From positions 1 through 64,000 of the forward strand of contig NZ_JBHYDM010000018.1 in NCBI RefSeq assembly GCF_051860665.1: a stretch of 64,000 nucleotides of DNA, given 5' to 3'. The stretch comes from Falsiroseomonas sp051860665 (GTDB lineage: Bacteria > Pseudomonadota > Alphaproteobacteria > Acetobacterales > Acetobacteraceae). A model generated the notes under the pieces. It did not search any database. It worked only from the letters and a program-made list of their open reading frames with translations, and was not told the DNA's origin. How positions within the stretch are numbered: position 1 is the stretch's first letter; each line of letters begins with the position of its first letter. A program made the translations under genes and the position numbers. This document shows positions 50,568 to 58,833 of the stretch, piece after piece.

Positions 50568-51539
50568 TCAATCGGCGGCCTTGAGGTCCAGCCGCCGGAT
50601 GATCTCGCCGAAGCGGCCGCGCTGTTCCTGCATGAAGCTACCGAAGGCCGCGGGGCCGAGGGCCAGCGGCTCGGCATTCAGCACTTCGAGCGTGGTGCTG
50701 AAGGCCGGGCCCGTCACCGCCGCCTGCATGACGCTGCTGAGCCGCTCGATGATCGCGGGCGGCGTGCCGGGCGGCGCGGTGACGCCGAACCAGCTGCTGA
50801 TCTCGAAATCCGGTACGCCGGCCTCGATCATCGTCGGGAATTCCGGCGCGAAGCGCGTCCGCTCCCGCGTCGTCACTGCCAGGCCGCGCACGCTGCCCGC
50901 ACGCACATGCGGCAGGATCTGCGGCGTATTGTCGAAGGCGATCTGGATGCGGCCGGCCAGCAGGTCCTGCAGCATCAGCGCGCCGCCGCGATAGGGCACG
51001 TGCACGATGTCGACGCCCGCGATCATCTTGAACAGCTCGCCCGCCAGATGCACGGAACCGCCGGAGCCGGCCGAGCCGAAGTTCAGCTTGCCCGGATTGG
51101 CCCGGCAATGCGCCACCAGCTCCGCGATGGTGGTGGCGGGCACGGAGGGATGCACCACCGCCAGGCTGCCGATTTGCGCGAAGGCGCCGATCGGCACCAC
51201 GTCGCTGACGCCGTCATAGCCGGGGTTCGGGTAGAGCAGCGGCCCGGTGATGTGGGTCGACGGCGCGGCGAAGGTCAGCGTGTAGCCATCCGGCGCCGCC
51301 GTCACGCCCTGGCGTGTGCCGGTCGTGCCGCCACCACCGCCGCGATTGTCGACGAAGACATTCTGGCCCAGCCCGGCGCTCAGCACCTCCGCGATGATGC
51401 GGCCCATGCGGTCGGACAGGCCGCCGGCGGGAAAGCCGACGATCAGGCGGATCGGGCGGCTCGGCCAGCCGGACTGCGCCAGGGCCGGCGTGGCGAGCAG
51501 GCCGGCGGGCAACAGCGCCAATCCGCGACGGGTCAGCAT
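50568..51539 (-). CDS. Bug/TctC family substrate-binding protein
   Basis: 323-residue periplasmic protein with signal RRGLALLPAGLLATPALAQ. Family core WPSRPIRLIVGFPAGGLSDR, loop NRGGGGGTTGTRQGV. A GAGGAG ribosome site precedes ATG 51539. It is the last gene of the minus-strand thiol operon (54906-50568), 31 bases after the PatB-type gene, and probably binds a carboxylate related to that pathway. Confidence 0.86.
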   Translation of the reverse strand: MLTRRGLALLPAGLLATPALAQSGWPSRPIRLIVGFPAGGLSDRMGRIIAEVLSAGLGQNVFVDNRGGGGGTTGTRQGVTAAPDGYTLTFAAPSTHITGPLLYPNPGYDGVSDVVPIGAFAQIGSLAVVHPSVPATTIAELVAHCRANPGKLNFGSAGSGGSVHLAGELFKMIAGVDIVHVPYRGGALMLQDLLAGRIQIAFDNTPQILPHVRAGSVRGLAVTTRERTRFAPEFPTMIEAGVPDFEISSWFGVTAPPGTPPAIIERLSSVMQAAVTGPAFSTTLEVLNAEPLALGPAAFGSFMQEQRGRFGEIIRRLDLKAAD

Positions 51540-51570
51540 GGCAGGACTCCTCAGCGATATCTCGAAGGCG

Positions 51571-52677
51571 TCATGATGGGATGCAGGCGGCGATGCGGGC
51601 AATGCCTTCGTCAAGCGATTCCCGCGAGCAGCCGAAATTCAGCCGCGCGAAGCCGGGCGCGCCGAAATCCGGCCCGGCATTCAGCGCGACGCGGCCACGT
51701 TCCAGCAGCACCCTGGCGGGATCGGGACCGAGGCCGGCCTCGCGTAGATCGAGCCAGGCGAGGAAGGTCGCCTCCGGCGCCGCGACGCGCAGGCCGGGAA
51801 GCCGCTGCAGCTGCTGCACGGCATGGTCGCGATTCGCCTGCAGCTGGGGAATCAGCGCTGCGAGCCAGGCGTCGCATTGCGTGAAGGCCGCTTCCATCGC
51901 CAGCAGCCCAAAACCGCTGCCCTGGTCCACCATGCCGAGGCGGCAGGCCTGGAACCGGTCGCGCAGCGCGGCGTCCTGGATGATGGCGAAGGCGATCTTC
52001 AGGCCTGCGATATTGAAGGCCTTGCCCGGCGACATCAGGGTCACCGTCCGCGCCGCGATCTCCGGCGACAGCGAGGCGATCGGCACGTGCCGGCGGCCGT
52101 CGAAGAGCAGGTCGCAATGGATCTCGTCGGCGATGATCCAGGCGCCGGCGGAGAGGCAAGCCTGCGCCAGCGCCTCGAGCTCGGGGCGGGTGAAGGCATG
52201 GCCGCTGGGATTATGCGGGTTGCAGAGCAGGAAGACATCGTCGCGCGCCATCACGGCACCGGCGCCGGCCTCCACCGGCAGCGGCGCGTCGCGCAGGCCC
52301 CAATGCGCGGCGACGGCGCGGATCGGCGGATAGGCGGGCGCGTGGTAGTGCACCGCTCCACCCGCCGGCACCAGCGCCCGCGCCGCCATGTTGAAGCCGG
52401 GCACCACGCCGGGCAGCAGCACCACATCCTCGGGCGAGACGGCCCAGCCGTAGCGCGTGGCCATGCGGTCCGCGATCACCTGGCGCACGCGATCCGGGAC
52501 GGCGGCATAGCCGAAGACCGGGTGCTGCAGCCGCTCCGCCAGCGCCGCCGCGATCGGCGGCGCCACGGCCACATCCATGTCGGCCACCCACATCGGCAGC
52601 ACGTCCGGCGCGTAGCGCGCCCATTTGGTGGAATCGGTGCCGCGGCGGTCCGGCGTGCCGGCGAAGTCGGGACTCAC
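51571..52677 (-). CDS. PatB/MalY-type cystathionine beta-lyase (PLP-dependent C-S lyase)
   Basis: 368-residue aminotransferase-fold lyase. The PatB hallmark GTDSTKWARYAPDVLPMWVADMD opens the chain. NPHNPSG (153-159), Asp184 (ADEIH) and Schiff-base Lys219 (SPGKAFNIAG) are PLP contacts, and Arg in NFGCSRE binds the carboxylate. PatB enzymes split the C-S bond of cystathionine and cysteine conjugates into a thiol, pyruvate and ammonia. It overlaps the sulfurtransferase stop by 4 bases, so released sulfur could be handled next door. Simple aminotransferase activity is an alternative. Confidence 0.86.
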   Translation of the reverse strand: MSPDFAGTPDRRGTDSTKWARYAPDVLPMWVADMDVAVAPPIAAALAERLQHPVFGYAAVPDRVRQVIADRMATRYGWAVSPEDVVLLPGVVPGFNMAARALVPAGGAVHYHAPAYPPIRAVAAHWGLRDAPLPVEAGAGAVMARDDVFLLCNPHNPSGHAFTRPELEALAQACLSAGAWIIADEIHCDLLFDGRRHVPIASLSPEIAARTVTLMSPGKAFNIAGLKIAFAIIQDAALRDRFQACRLGMVDQGSGFGLLAMEAAFTQCDAWLAALIPQLQANRDHAVQQLQRLPGLRVAAPEATFLAWLDLREAGLGPDPARVLLERGRVALNAGPDFGAPGFARLNFGCSRESLDEGIARIAACIPS

Positions 52678-53504
52678 TGGGGCTTGCCTCCGATGATGAC
52701 GGGCCGCGCGGGATCAGCCGCCCAGGCGGACCAGGAGCCGGGAAACATCGCGGCCTCGATGCCGATGGAGGCCAGCGCCAGCACCGAATGCGCGGCCGAA
52801 ATTCCCGCGCCACAGGAAACACCCACCGGCTGCGTGCCATCCGCGCCCAGCGCCGCATAGAGATGCCGCAGCGTGTCGCCATCCGCGAAATGCCCGGCCT
52901 CCGTCAGCGCATCCGCCGCCGGTGCGCTGACCGATCCCGGGATATGGCCGCGCCGCGGCTCGCCGGGACCGCCGATGTAGTTCACGCGCACCCGGCTATC
53001 CAGCAGCAGCCCGTCCCGTGCCAGGGCGGCCGCGGCATCGGCATCCAGCACTGGCAGGTGGCCGGCGCTGAGCGTCACGTCGCCTGCCTCGGGACGCCCC
53101 GCCTCCTGCGCCACGGGCAGGCCCGCCGCCTGCCAGGCGGCAAAGCCGCCATCCAGCAGCCGCACATCCGTGAGCCCCGCCCAGCGCAGCACCCACCAGG
53201 CCCGCGCCGCAACCAGCCCGCGGTCATGGTCATAGACGACGACTGGCAGGCCGTTGCGCAGCCCCCAGGACCGCGAATCACGTTGCAGCGCCGCGAGATC
53301 CGGCAGCGGGCGGCTGCCGCGCGTGCCGCCGCCGGGCGCGGCGAGCTGTGTCGGCAGGTCCACATCCACCGCGCCGGGAATGCGCGGCGTGCCGGCCGTA
53401 TCCCCCGCCGCATTGCGGATGGCGAGCACGGCCACGGGCGCGCCGCGCGCCAGCATCTCGCCGAGCGCGGTCGCGGTGACCAGCACCTTGTCGCGGTGGT
53501 TCAT
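52674..53504 (-). CDS. Two-domain sulfurtransferase (rhodanese/3-mercaptopyruvate type)
   Basis: 276-residue tandem rhodanese. The inactive N-terminal domain has VVVYDHDRGLVAARAWWVLR and LDGGFAAW. The C-terminal domain carries the active loop Cys231 in VSCGAGIS, close to the CGSGVT loop of mercaptopyruvate sulfurtransferases. RGHIPGSVSAP is the family signature. ATG 53504 has GAGAGG upstream and starts one base after the binding-protein stop. It moves sulfane sulfur from a thiol donor to an acceptor. Context with a C-S lyase supports catabolism of a cysteine-like compound. Confidence 0.85.
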   Translation of the reverse strand: MNHRDKVLVTATALGEMLARGAPVAVLAIRNAAGDTAGTPRIPGAVDVDLPTQLAAPGGGTRGSRPLPDLAALQRDSRSWGLRNGLPVVVYDHDRGLVAARAWWVLRWAGLTDVRLLDGGFAAWQAAGLPVAQEAGRPEAGDVTLSAGHLPVLDADAAAALARDGLLLDSRVRVNYIGGPGEPRRGHIPGSVSAPAADALTEAGHFADGDTLRHLYAALGADGTQPVGVSCGAGISAAHSVLALASIGIEAAMFPGSWSAWAADPARPVIIGGKPQ

Positions 53505-53505
53505 C

Positions 53506-54906
53506 TCATTCCTCTCCGTCGAAGCCGAGCACGCCGCGATGATCCATGGTGAGCCCCGTGATGCCAGGGCGCGCGGCAAAGGCTTCCTCCGGATGGAACA
53601 GATAGAGCCAGGGCGGGTCGGCCTGCAGCCGCGCCAGGCACTGCGCATAGGCCGTGGCGCGCGCCGCCGGGTCCATCGTCCGGTTCGCCGCGCGGATCAT
53701 TGGCTCCAGCGCCGCATCGTCATGCCCCTGCCACCACACGCCACGCGACACGGAGGAAATCTTGTCGTTCAGGACGCGAAAAGTGCTGTGCGGCGAGGAG
53801 TCGAAGATCGCCATATCGCCGATGCGCTTGTCACCGACCTGGAGCGCATAGTCCGGCCGATCCTCGACGATCTCGATCCGCGCTGGACAGCCCGCGGCGG
53901 CAAGATCCTGCGCCACCATCGCCGCGATCTCCGGAGCGCGTTCCGGCATATGCGTGGGCGTGCGGATCAGGATTTCCGTCACCCCATCCGCACCGGCTTC
54001 GGCGAAGAGCCGGCGGGCGCGCTCGGGGTCGTGCGGGATCGGCGCCAGCCCGGCGGGCATGCCGAGATGGAAGGGGCTGACGATGGTTTGCGCCGGCACG
54101 CCGAGACCGTGAAACAGGCGGTCCAGGATGGCCTGCCTGTCCACAGCCAGGTTCACCGCCAGCCGCGCCGCCGGGGAGGCAAACAGGCCCGATCCGCAAT
54201 TCAGGTAGAACATGACGGAGAGCGTTGTCGGCGTCCGATACCAGTCCAGCCCATGCCCGCCCGGCGCCGCCGCGCGCCTTTCCAGGTTCAGCGCGACATC
54301 GGCGCGGCCGTCCAGCAGCATGGCGAAGCGCGCTTCCGCATCCCGCTCCGCCACCAGCCGCAGCTGCGCCGGACGGCGCGCGGGATCGACGGAATCGAGC
54401 TCCACCACCGCATCGGGCTGCAAGGAGACCACGCGATAGGGCCCGGTGCCGATCAGCGCCTGGCCCTCCGCGGTGTCCCTGGTGACGAAGAACTCCGCGA
54501 GGATCTCGGGCAGGTCCGCGAGCGGTTGCGGCGTGGTGATGCGCAGCGTGCGCGCATCCGCGGCCTCGATCCGCGCGCCGGCGAGGTAGCGGGCATAGGA
54601 CCAGGGCATGCCGAACATGTCGCGCCCCTCCAGCGTCGCCGTGATGCAGTCCTGCACATGTTCCACCGTGCAGGCGACGCCATCATGGAACCGCGCGTCC
54701 GGGCGGATGGCGAAATGCCAGACGCGGCCTTCCGCATCATGCCGCCAGTCGGCGAAGAGCGCCGGGCCGACCACGCCATCGCGCCAGCGGCAGAGCGGCT
54801 CGAAGACCAGGGAGCGGAGGGTGAGGACGGAGGTGTCGTCGGTGATGCGGCCGCGCGGTGGGATGTATACGCGGGCGAGCGCGACGGTCAGGCGGTTCAT
54901 CGTCAT
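53506..54906 (-). CDS. Family 5 solute-binding protein lacking a signal peptide
   Basis: 466-residue DppA/OppA-fold protein: TLRSLVFEPLCRW, IRPDARFHDGVACTVEHV, GTGPYRVVSLQPDAVV and RLAVNLAVDRQAILDRL are the usual blocks. It begins directly at MTMNRLTVALARVYI, without a signal peptide; no longer start is available, since the reading frame has no hydrophobic leader upstream. It resembles the C-terminal domain of SgrR-like regulators but has no DNA-binding domain. A cytosolic ligand sensor or chaperone, or a receptor that has lost export, are both possible. First gene of the thiol operon. Confidence 0.75.
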   Translation of the reverse strand: MTMNRLTVALARVYIPPRGRITDDTSVLTLRSLVFEPLCRWRDGVVGPALFADWRHDAEGRVWHFAIRPDARFHDGVACTVEHVQDCITATLEGRDMFGMPWSYARYLAGARIEAADARTLRITTPQPLADLPEILAEFFVTRDTAEGQALIGTGPYRVVSLQPDAVVELDSVDPARRPAQLRLVAERDAEARFAMLLDGRADVALNLERRAAAPGGHGLDWYRTPTTLSVMFYLNCGSGLFASPAARLAVNLAVDRQAILDRLFHGLGVPAQTIVSPFHLGMPAGLAPIPHDPERARRLFAEAGADGVTEILIRTPTHMPERAPEIAAMVAQDLAAAGCPARIEIVEDRPDYALQVGDKRIGDMAIFDSSPHSTFRVLNDKISSVSRGVWWQGHDDAALEPMIRAANRTMDPAARATAYAQCLARLQADPPWLYLFHPEEAFAARPGITGLTMDHRGVLGFDGEE

Positions 54907-54971
54907 CCCGCATTATTGCCACGGCGCGGCCGGCGGGCAATGCTGCTGGACCATTGCGCCGAGGCCGATTC

Positions 54972-55379
54972 ATGCGTCCCCAGTTCATCGAACAGAATGT
55001 CGTCTGGCTCTACAGCGACGATATGGAGGCCCATGCCGCTTTCTACCGCGACGTGCTGGGCCTGAAGGAGGTGCTGGACCAGGGCGTCTGCCACATCTTC
55101 CAGGTCAGCCCCACCGGCTTCCTGGGTGTCTGCAACAAGGAAGGCCGCCCGCGCGGCACCAAGGGCATGATGGTCACCTTCCTCGTCGAGGACGTCGAGG
55201 AAATGTATCAGTACCTGCTGGCCCGCGGCGTCGAGTTCGACGGCCCGCCCAACATGAAGGGCGGACGCAACGTCTATTCCGCGTTCTTCAAGGATCCCAT
55301 CGGCTATTGGCTGGAGATCCAGGAGTTCAACGACCCGCGCTGGGTCTATCCCGAGGGCCGGGGCCCGCGCCGTGGCTGA
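54972..55379 (+). CDS. VOC family (glyoxalase/dioxygenase fold) protein
   Basis: 135-residue vicinal-oxygen-chelate protein: NVVWLYSDDMEAHAAFYRDV, LGLKEV, then MVTFLVEDVEEMYQYLLARG and FFKDPIGYWLEIQEF, with the terminal Glu of the metal site. One VOC module pair, so it acts as a dimer. Members include glyoxalases, lyases and dioxygenases, and the reaction cannot be told from sequence. ATG 54972 is 65 bases from the divergent thiol operon. It leads a plus-strand set, though 143 bases and a promoter candidate separate it from the next gene. Confidence 0.8.
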   Translation: MRPQFIEQNVVWLYSDDMEAHAAFYRDVLGLKEVLDQGVCHIFQVSPTGFLGVCNKEGRPRGTKGMMVTFLVEDVEEMYQYLLARGVEFDGPPNMKGGRNVYSAFFKDPIGYWLEIQEFNDPRWVYPEGRGPRRG

Positions 55380-55468
55380 TGAAGCGCTGGCGCCGTGGCG
55401 CGGCCGTTAGGCTCACGCCAGGCGCCACCGCGCCGTATACGGGCACGGGCGCGGCGACGGTGGTTGCG

Positions 55469-55497
55469 TTGACACCCGGCGGGCGCCGCGTCTCAAT
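55469..55497 (+). promoter_or_regulatory. Candidate sigma-70 promoter for the amidase operon
   Basis: TTGACA (55469-55474) and CTCAAT (55492-55497) with the ideal 17-base spacer, 26 bases before the start codon at 55523. The -35 is perfect, the -10 weak (three matches). The rest of 55380-55522 shows no other signal. Confidence 0.45.
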
Positions 55498-55522
55498 ACG
55501 ACACCCGTCCGGAGATACAACG

Positions 55523-57079
55523 ATGCGTACCGCCGCTGTCCTTCTCGCCTGCGCCCTCGCAATGCCGGCCGCAGCACAGAATCTGACGGTCGGCATGCAG
55601 ACGGAGCCTGGTACGCTCGACCCGCAGTTCAACCTGCTCGGCTCCAATACCTCCGCGCTGCGCAACATCTTCGACACGCTGCTGTCGCGCGACTCCAACC
55701 TGCAGGTCCGGCCGGCTCTCGCGGAATCCTGGCGCGCGGTGGACGAGACGACCTGGGAGTTCAAGCTGCGCCCCGGCGTGCGTTTCCATGACGGCAGCCC
55801 GCTGACGGCCGAGGATGTGAAGTTCACCATCGAGCGCATCACCCGCGTGGCGAACAACCCGAATTCCTACGCCACCTATATCCAGGGTATCCGGGAGGTT
55901 CAGGTGGTGGACCCGCTGACGGTCCGCTTCCTGACCGATGGGCCCGTGCCGCTTCTGCCCACCAACATCTCCAATGTCTTCATCATCTCCGGCGCCAAGG
56001 GCGTGCGGACGACGGCGGAATTCAATACCGGTCAGGCGGCGGTGGGCACGGGGCCCTATCGCGTCTCCGCCTGGCAACCGGGCCAGCCCTTCGTGCTGGA
56101 CCGCAACGCCGATTATTTCGCGGGGCCGGCCCACTGGCAGCGCGTGACCTTCCGGCCCATCACGAATGACGGTGCGCGGGTTGCGGCGCTGCTCTCCGGC
56201 GATGTGGACTTCATCAATGGCGTGCCGCTGCAGGATGTGGCGCGGCTGCAGCAGGGCCGGACGCGGGTCTTCGGCGGTGCCTCCGCCTATGTCTACATGC
56301 TGTTTCCGGAGATCGGGAAGGACCCGCTGCCCGGCACGCGTGATGCGCAGGGCGCCCCGCTGCCGCGCAACCCCTGGCTCGACCCGAAGGTGCGGGAGGC
56401 GATGTCGCTCGCGATCAACCGGGAGGCCATCGTGGAGCGGCTGATGGAAGGCCGCGCGCGCGTCGCGAACCAGGCGGTGCCGGCCGGCTTCTTCGGCCAT
56501 TCCGACCGCATCCCGCCGGCACGCTTCGACGCCGACCGCGCCCGGGCACTGCTGCGGGAAGCCGGCTACGCCAATGGCTTCCAGACCGGCCTCGCCTGCC
56601 CCAACGATCGCTTCGTCAATGACAGCAAGATCTGCGAGGCGGTGGCCCAGCAGTTGCAGCGCATCGGCATCCGCGTGGAGCTCTCGGCCCAACCGCGCGC
56701 CACCTTCTTTCCGCAGCGCGCCCGGCGCGAGTGGCCGCTGCATGCCGCGGGGTGGGGCAGCCTGACCGGCGAGAGCAGCTACTTCCTGACCAGCCAGATC
56801 CATACGCCGAACCGCGATCTCGGCCTCGGCGCCATCAACTACTCCGGCATCTCGGACGCCGAGACCGATGCGCTGATCCAGCGCGGTCGCCGCATCCTGG
56901 ACGATGGCGAGCGTCGCCGCGTGCTGGAGACGGCGATGGAGCGGACCATCGCGCAGAATTACGTCATCCCCATCCTGACCTTCGAGGCGATCTGGGCCGG
57001 CCGTGCCGACCGCATCCGCTTCACCCCGCGCGCAGACGAGGAGACGCTGGCGATCGAGGTGCTGCCGGCCGCGCCATGA
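55523..57079 (+). CDS. ABC transporter substrate-binding protein, family 5
   Basis: 518-residue periplasmic receptor with a short signal (AAVLLACALAMPAAAQ, cleaved near 19). TEPGTLDPQFNLLGSN, LRPGVRFHDGSPLTAEDVKF and GTGPYRVSAWQPGQ mark the family. It is closest in style to the receptor at 32616. No permease genes follow. It starts an operon of six genes ending with the amidase, and probably binds an amide-type nutrient. Its stop overlaps the SDR start. Confidence 0.87.
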   Translation: MRTAAVLLACALAMPAAAQNLTVGMQTEPGTLDPQFNLLGSNTSALRNIFDTLLSRDSNLQVRPALAESWRAVDETTWEFKLRPGVRFHDGSPLTAEDVKFTIERITRVANNPNSYATYIQGIREVQVVDPLTVRFLTDGPVPLLPTNISNVFIISGAKGVRTTAEFNTGQAAVGTGPYRVSAWQPGQPFVLDRNADYFAGPAHWQRVTFRPITNDGARVAALLSGDVDFINGVPLQDVARLQQGRTRVFGGASAYVYMLFPEIGKDPLPGTRDAQGAPLPRNPWLDPKVREAMSLAINREAIVERLMEGRARVANQAVPAGFFGHSDRIPPARFDADRARALLREAGYANGFQTGLACPNDRFVNDSKICEAVAQQLQRIGIRVELSAQPRATFFPQRARREWPLHAAGWGSLTGESSYFLTSQIHTPNRDLGLGAINYSGISDAETDALIQRGRRILDDGERRRVLETAMERTIAQNYVIPILTFEAIWAGRADRIRFTPRADEETLAIEVLPAAP

Positions 57080-57849
57080 TGGGCCTCGCCATCGACCTGA
57101 CCGGCCGCCGCGCGCTGGTCACCGGCGCGGGCACGGAGGGGATCGGTCGCGCCGCGGCGCGGATGCTGGCGCAGGCCGGCGCCCGCGTCGCCGTGCATCA
57201 CCTGGACGAGGCCGAGGCCGCTGCCGCACTGGCGGCGGAGACCGGCGGCGTCGCGCTGCAGGCCGACCTCGCCGATACCGCGGCCGCAGCCGCGCTGCCG
57301 GGGCGTGCGGCCGCGGCGCTGGGCGGGCTCGATATCCTGGTCAGCAATGCCGGCGTGTTGCTGCGCAAGCCGCTGGCCGAGACGGATGATGCCGACTTCG
57401 CGCGCATCCACGCCATCAACCTCGGCGCCGCCTTCGCGCTGGGGCGGCAAGCCGCGGCCCTGATGGGGCAGGGCGGGCGGCCAGGGGGACGCATCGTCTT
57501 CACCTCCTCCGTCAACCAGTGGATGCCGAACACCGGGCTCGTGGCCTATGGATCGTCGAAGGCGGGCATTGGTGGCCTGGTACGGCAGATGGCGCTGGAA
57601 CTGGCGCCGGCCGGCATCACGGTCAACGCCGTCGCGCCCGGCACCATTGAGACCGAGTTCAATCGCACGGCGCGCGAGGATCCCGCCTGGCGGGAGCGGA
57701 AGCTGGCGCTGATCCCGGCGGGGCGCACCGGCCTGCCGGCGGATGTGGCGGGCGCCATCCTGTTCCTGTGCAGCGACCTCGCCAGCTATGTCACGGGGAC
57801 GACGCTGACGGTAGATGGCGGGCTGTCGCTGATGGGGCTGCGCGCATGA
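57076..57849 (+). CDS. SDR family oxidoreductase (FabG-like)
   Basis: 257-residue classical SDR. The cofactor motif TGAGTEGIGRAAAR (about 14-27) is a slightly expanded TGxxxGIG. NAG is in ILVSNAGVLL, the catalytic Ser in FTSSVNQW and YxxxK in VAYGSSKAGI; the tail VTGTTLTVDGGLSL is normal. ATG 57076 overlaps the receptor stop (ATGA); ATG 57079 is equally possible. The next gene overlaps by 4 bases. It probably oxidises or reduces a hydroxyl of the operon's substrate. Confidence 0.86.
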   Translation: MMGLAIDLTGRRALVTGAGTEGIGRAAARMLAQAGARVAVHHLDEAEAAAALAAETGGVALQADLADTAAAAALPGRAAAALGGLDILVSNAGVLLRKPLAETDDADFARIHAINLGAAFALGRQAAALMGQGGRPGGRIVFTSSVNQWMPNTGLVAYGSSKAGIGGLVRQMALELAPAGITVNAVAPGTIETEFNRTAREDPAWRERKLALIPAGRTGLPADVAGAILFLCSDLASYVTGTTLTVDGGLSLMGLRA

Positions 57850-58622
57850 CCTGGGAAGTCCATGCGCTGCGCTACGCCACCGATGGCGCGCGGCGCGCCA
57901 ACCAGTGGTTCCTCGGCGGGTCGGGCGGCGATGCGGCCATGCCCATCGCCTACCATGCCTTCCTGCTGCGCGGGCCGGGGGGTGTCATCGCCATGGACAC
58001 CGCGGCCGACGCGGCCAGATGTGCGCGCTACGGCAAGGCGGATTTCCGCGCGCTCGGGGATGCGCTGGCGGCGCTCGGCACCGCGCCGGGCGGTGTGCGC
58101 ACGGTGATCCAGACCCATCTGCACTGGGACCATGCGGGGCAGCCCGGCTTGTTTCCCAATGCCACCTTCCATCTCCAGGCGCGGGAGATGGCCCATGTCA
58201 CCGGCCCCGCCATGCGCCATGCAGTGCTGCGGGCGGGCTATGAGACGGCCGATATCAACGCCGCCACCGACCTGCTGCATGCCGGCCGGCTGGTGCTGCA
58301 CAAGGGGGAGGTGCGGCTGGCAGACGGCATGACGCTGCACCATGTCGGCGGCCATACCGATGGCCTGCAGGTCGTGCGCGTGCACACGCGGCGCGGCTGG
58401 ATGTGCCTGGCCACCGATGCCGTCGCGCATCGGGCCAATCTCGAAAGGCGCATCCCCTTTCCGGCCGTCTTCCATGTCGGCGATGCGCTGGATGCCTTCG
58501 AGACGGTGCTGGCGCTGGCCGATGCACCGGACCTCGTCATCCCCGGCCACGACCCCTGGGTGACGGAGGCCCACGCGGCCTCCGCCGCCGGGACGCAGGG
58601 CTGGCTCGCGCGGCTCGATTGA
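57846..58622 (+). CDS. MBL-fold metallo-hydrolase (lactonase-like)
   Basis: 258-residue metallo-beta-lactamase-fold protein. The HxHxDH motif is His91, His93, Asp95, His96 (THLHWDHAG). Other ligands are His in HHVGGHTDG, Asp in CLATDAVAH and the final His in VIPGHDPW. This branch contains N-acyl homoserine lactonases and other lactonases. It is coupled to the SDR by overlap. An SDR product closing to a lactone, opened here, then cleaved by the amidase, is a possible order, not shown. Confidence 0.84.
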   Translation: MTWEVHALRYATDGARRANQWFLGGSGGDAAMPIAYHAFLLRGPGGVIAMDTAADAARCARYGKADFRALGDALAALGTAPGGVRTVIQTHLHWDHAGQPGLFPNATFHLQAREMAHVTGPAMRHAVLRAGYETADINAATDLLHAGRLVLHKGEVRLADGMTLHHVGGHTDGLQVVRVHTRRGWMCLATDAVAHRANLERRIPFPAVFHVGDALDAFETVLALADAPDLVIPGHDPWVTEAHAASAAGTQGWLARLD

Positions 58623-58635
58623 CGGGAGACGAGGC

Positions 58636-58833
58636 ATGGCCGATCCGACGCCACCTCCCATGCCGGAGGCCGTCTTCGACGCCTTGATGGCGCGCGCCCG
58701 CATCCCGCTGGACCCGGAGGGCAGGGCAAGCGTGCGGGGCGCCACCGGGCTTTTCCTGGCGATGATCGAGCGGCTGCACGCGCCGCGCCCCGTCGAGGTC
58801 GAACCCGCCTCCGTCTTCGCACCACGCCGATGA
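58636..58833 (+). CDS. AtzG-like (DUF4089) small amidase partner
   Basis: 65-residue protein: PMPEAVFDALMARARIPLDP, then GLFLAMIERL and the tail VEPASVFAPRR. The helical body and the PAxVFxP end resemble DUF4089/AtzG proteins, which bind and stabilise AtzE-type amidases (1-carboxybiuret hydrolase) in cyanuric-acid degraders. Its stop overlaps the amidase start by 4 bases, exactly the arrangement expected for obligate partners. GGGAGA precedes the ATG. Confidence 0.72.
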   Translation: MADPTPPPMPEAVFDALMARARIPLDPEGRASVRGATGLFLAMIERLHAPRPVEVEPASVFAPRR

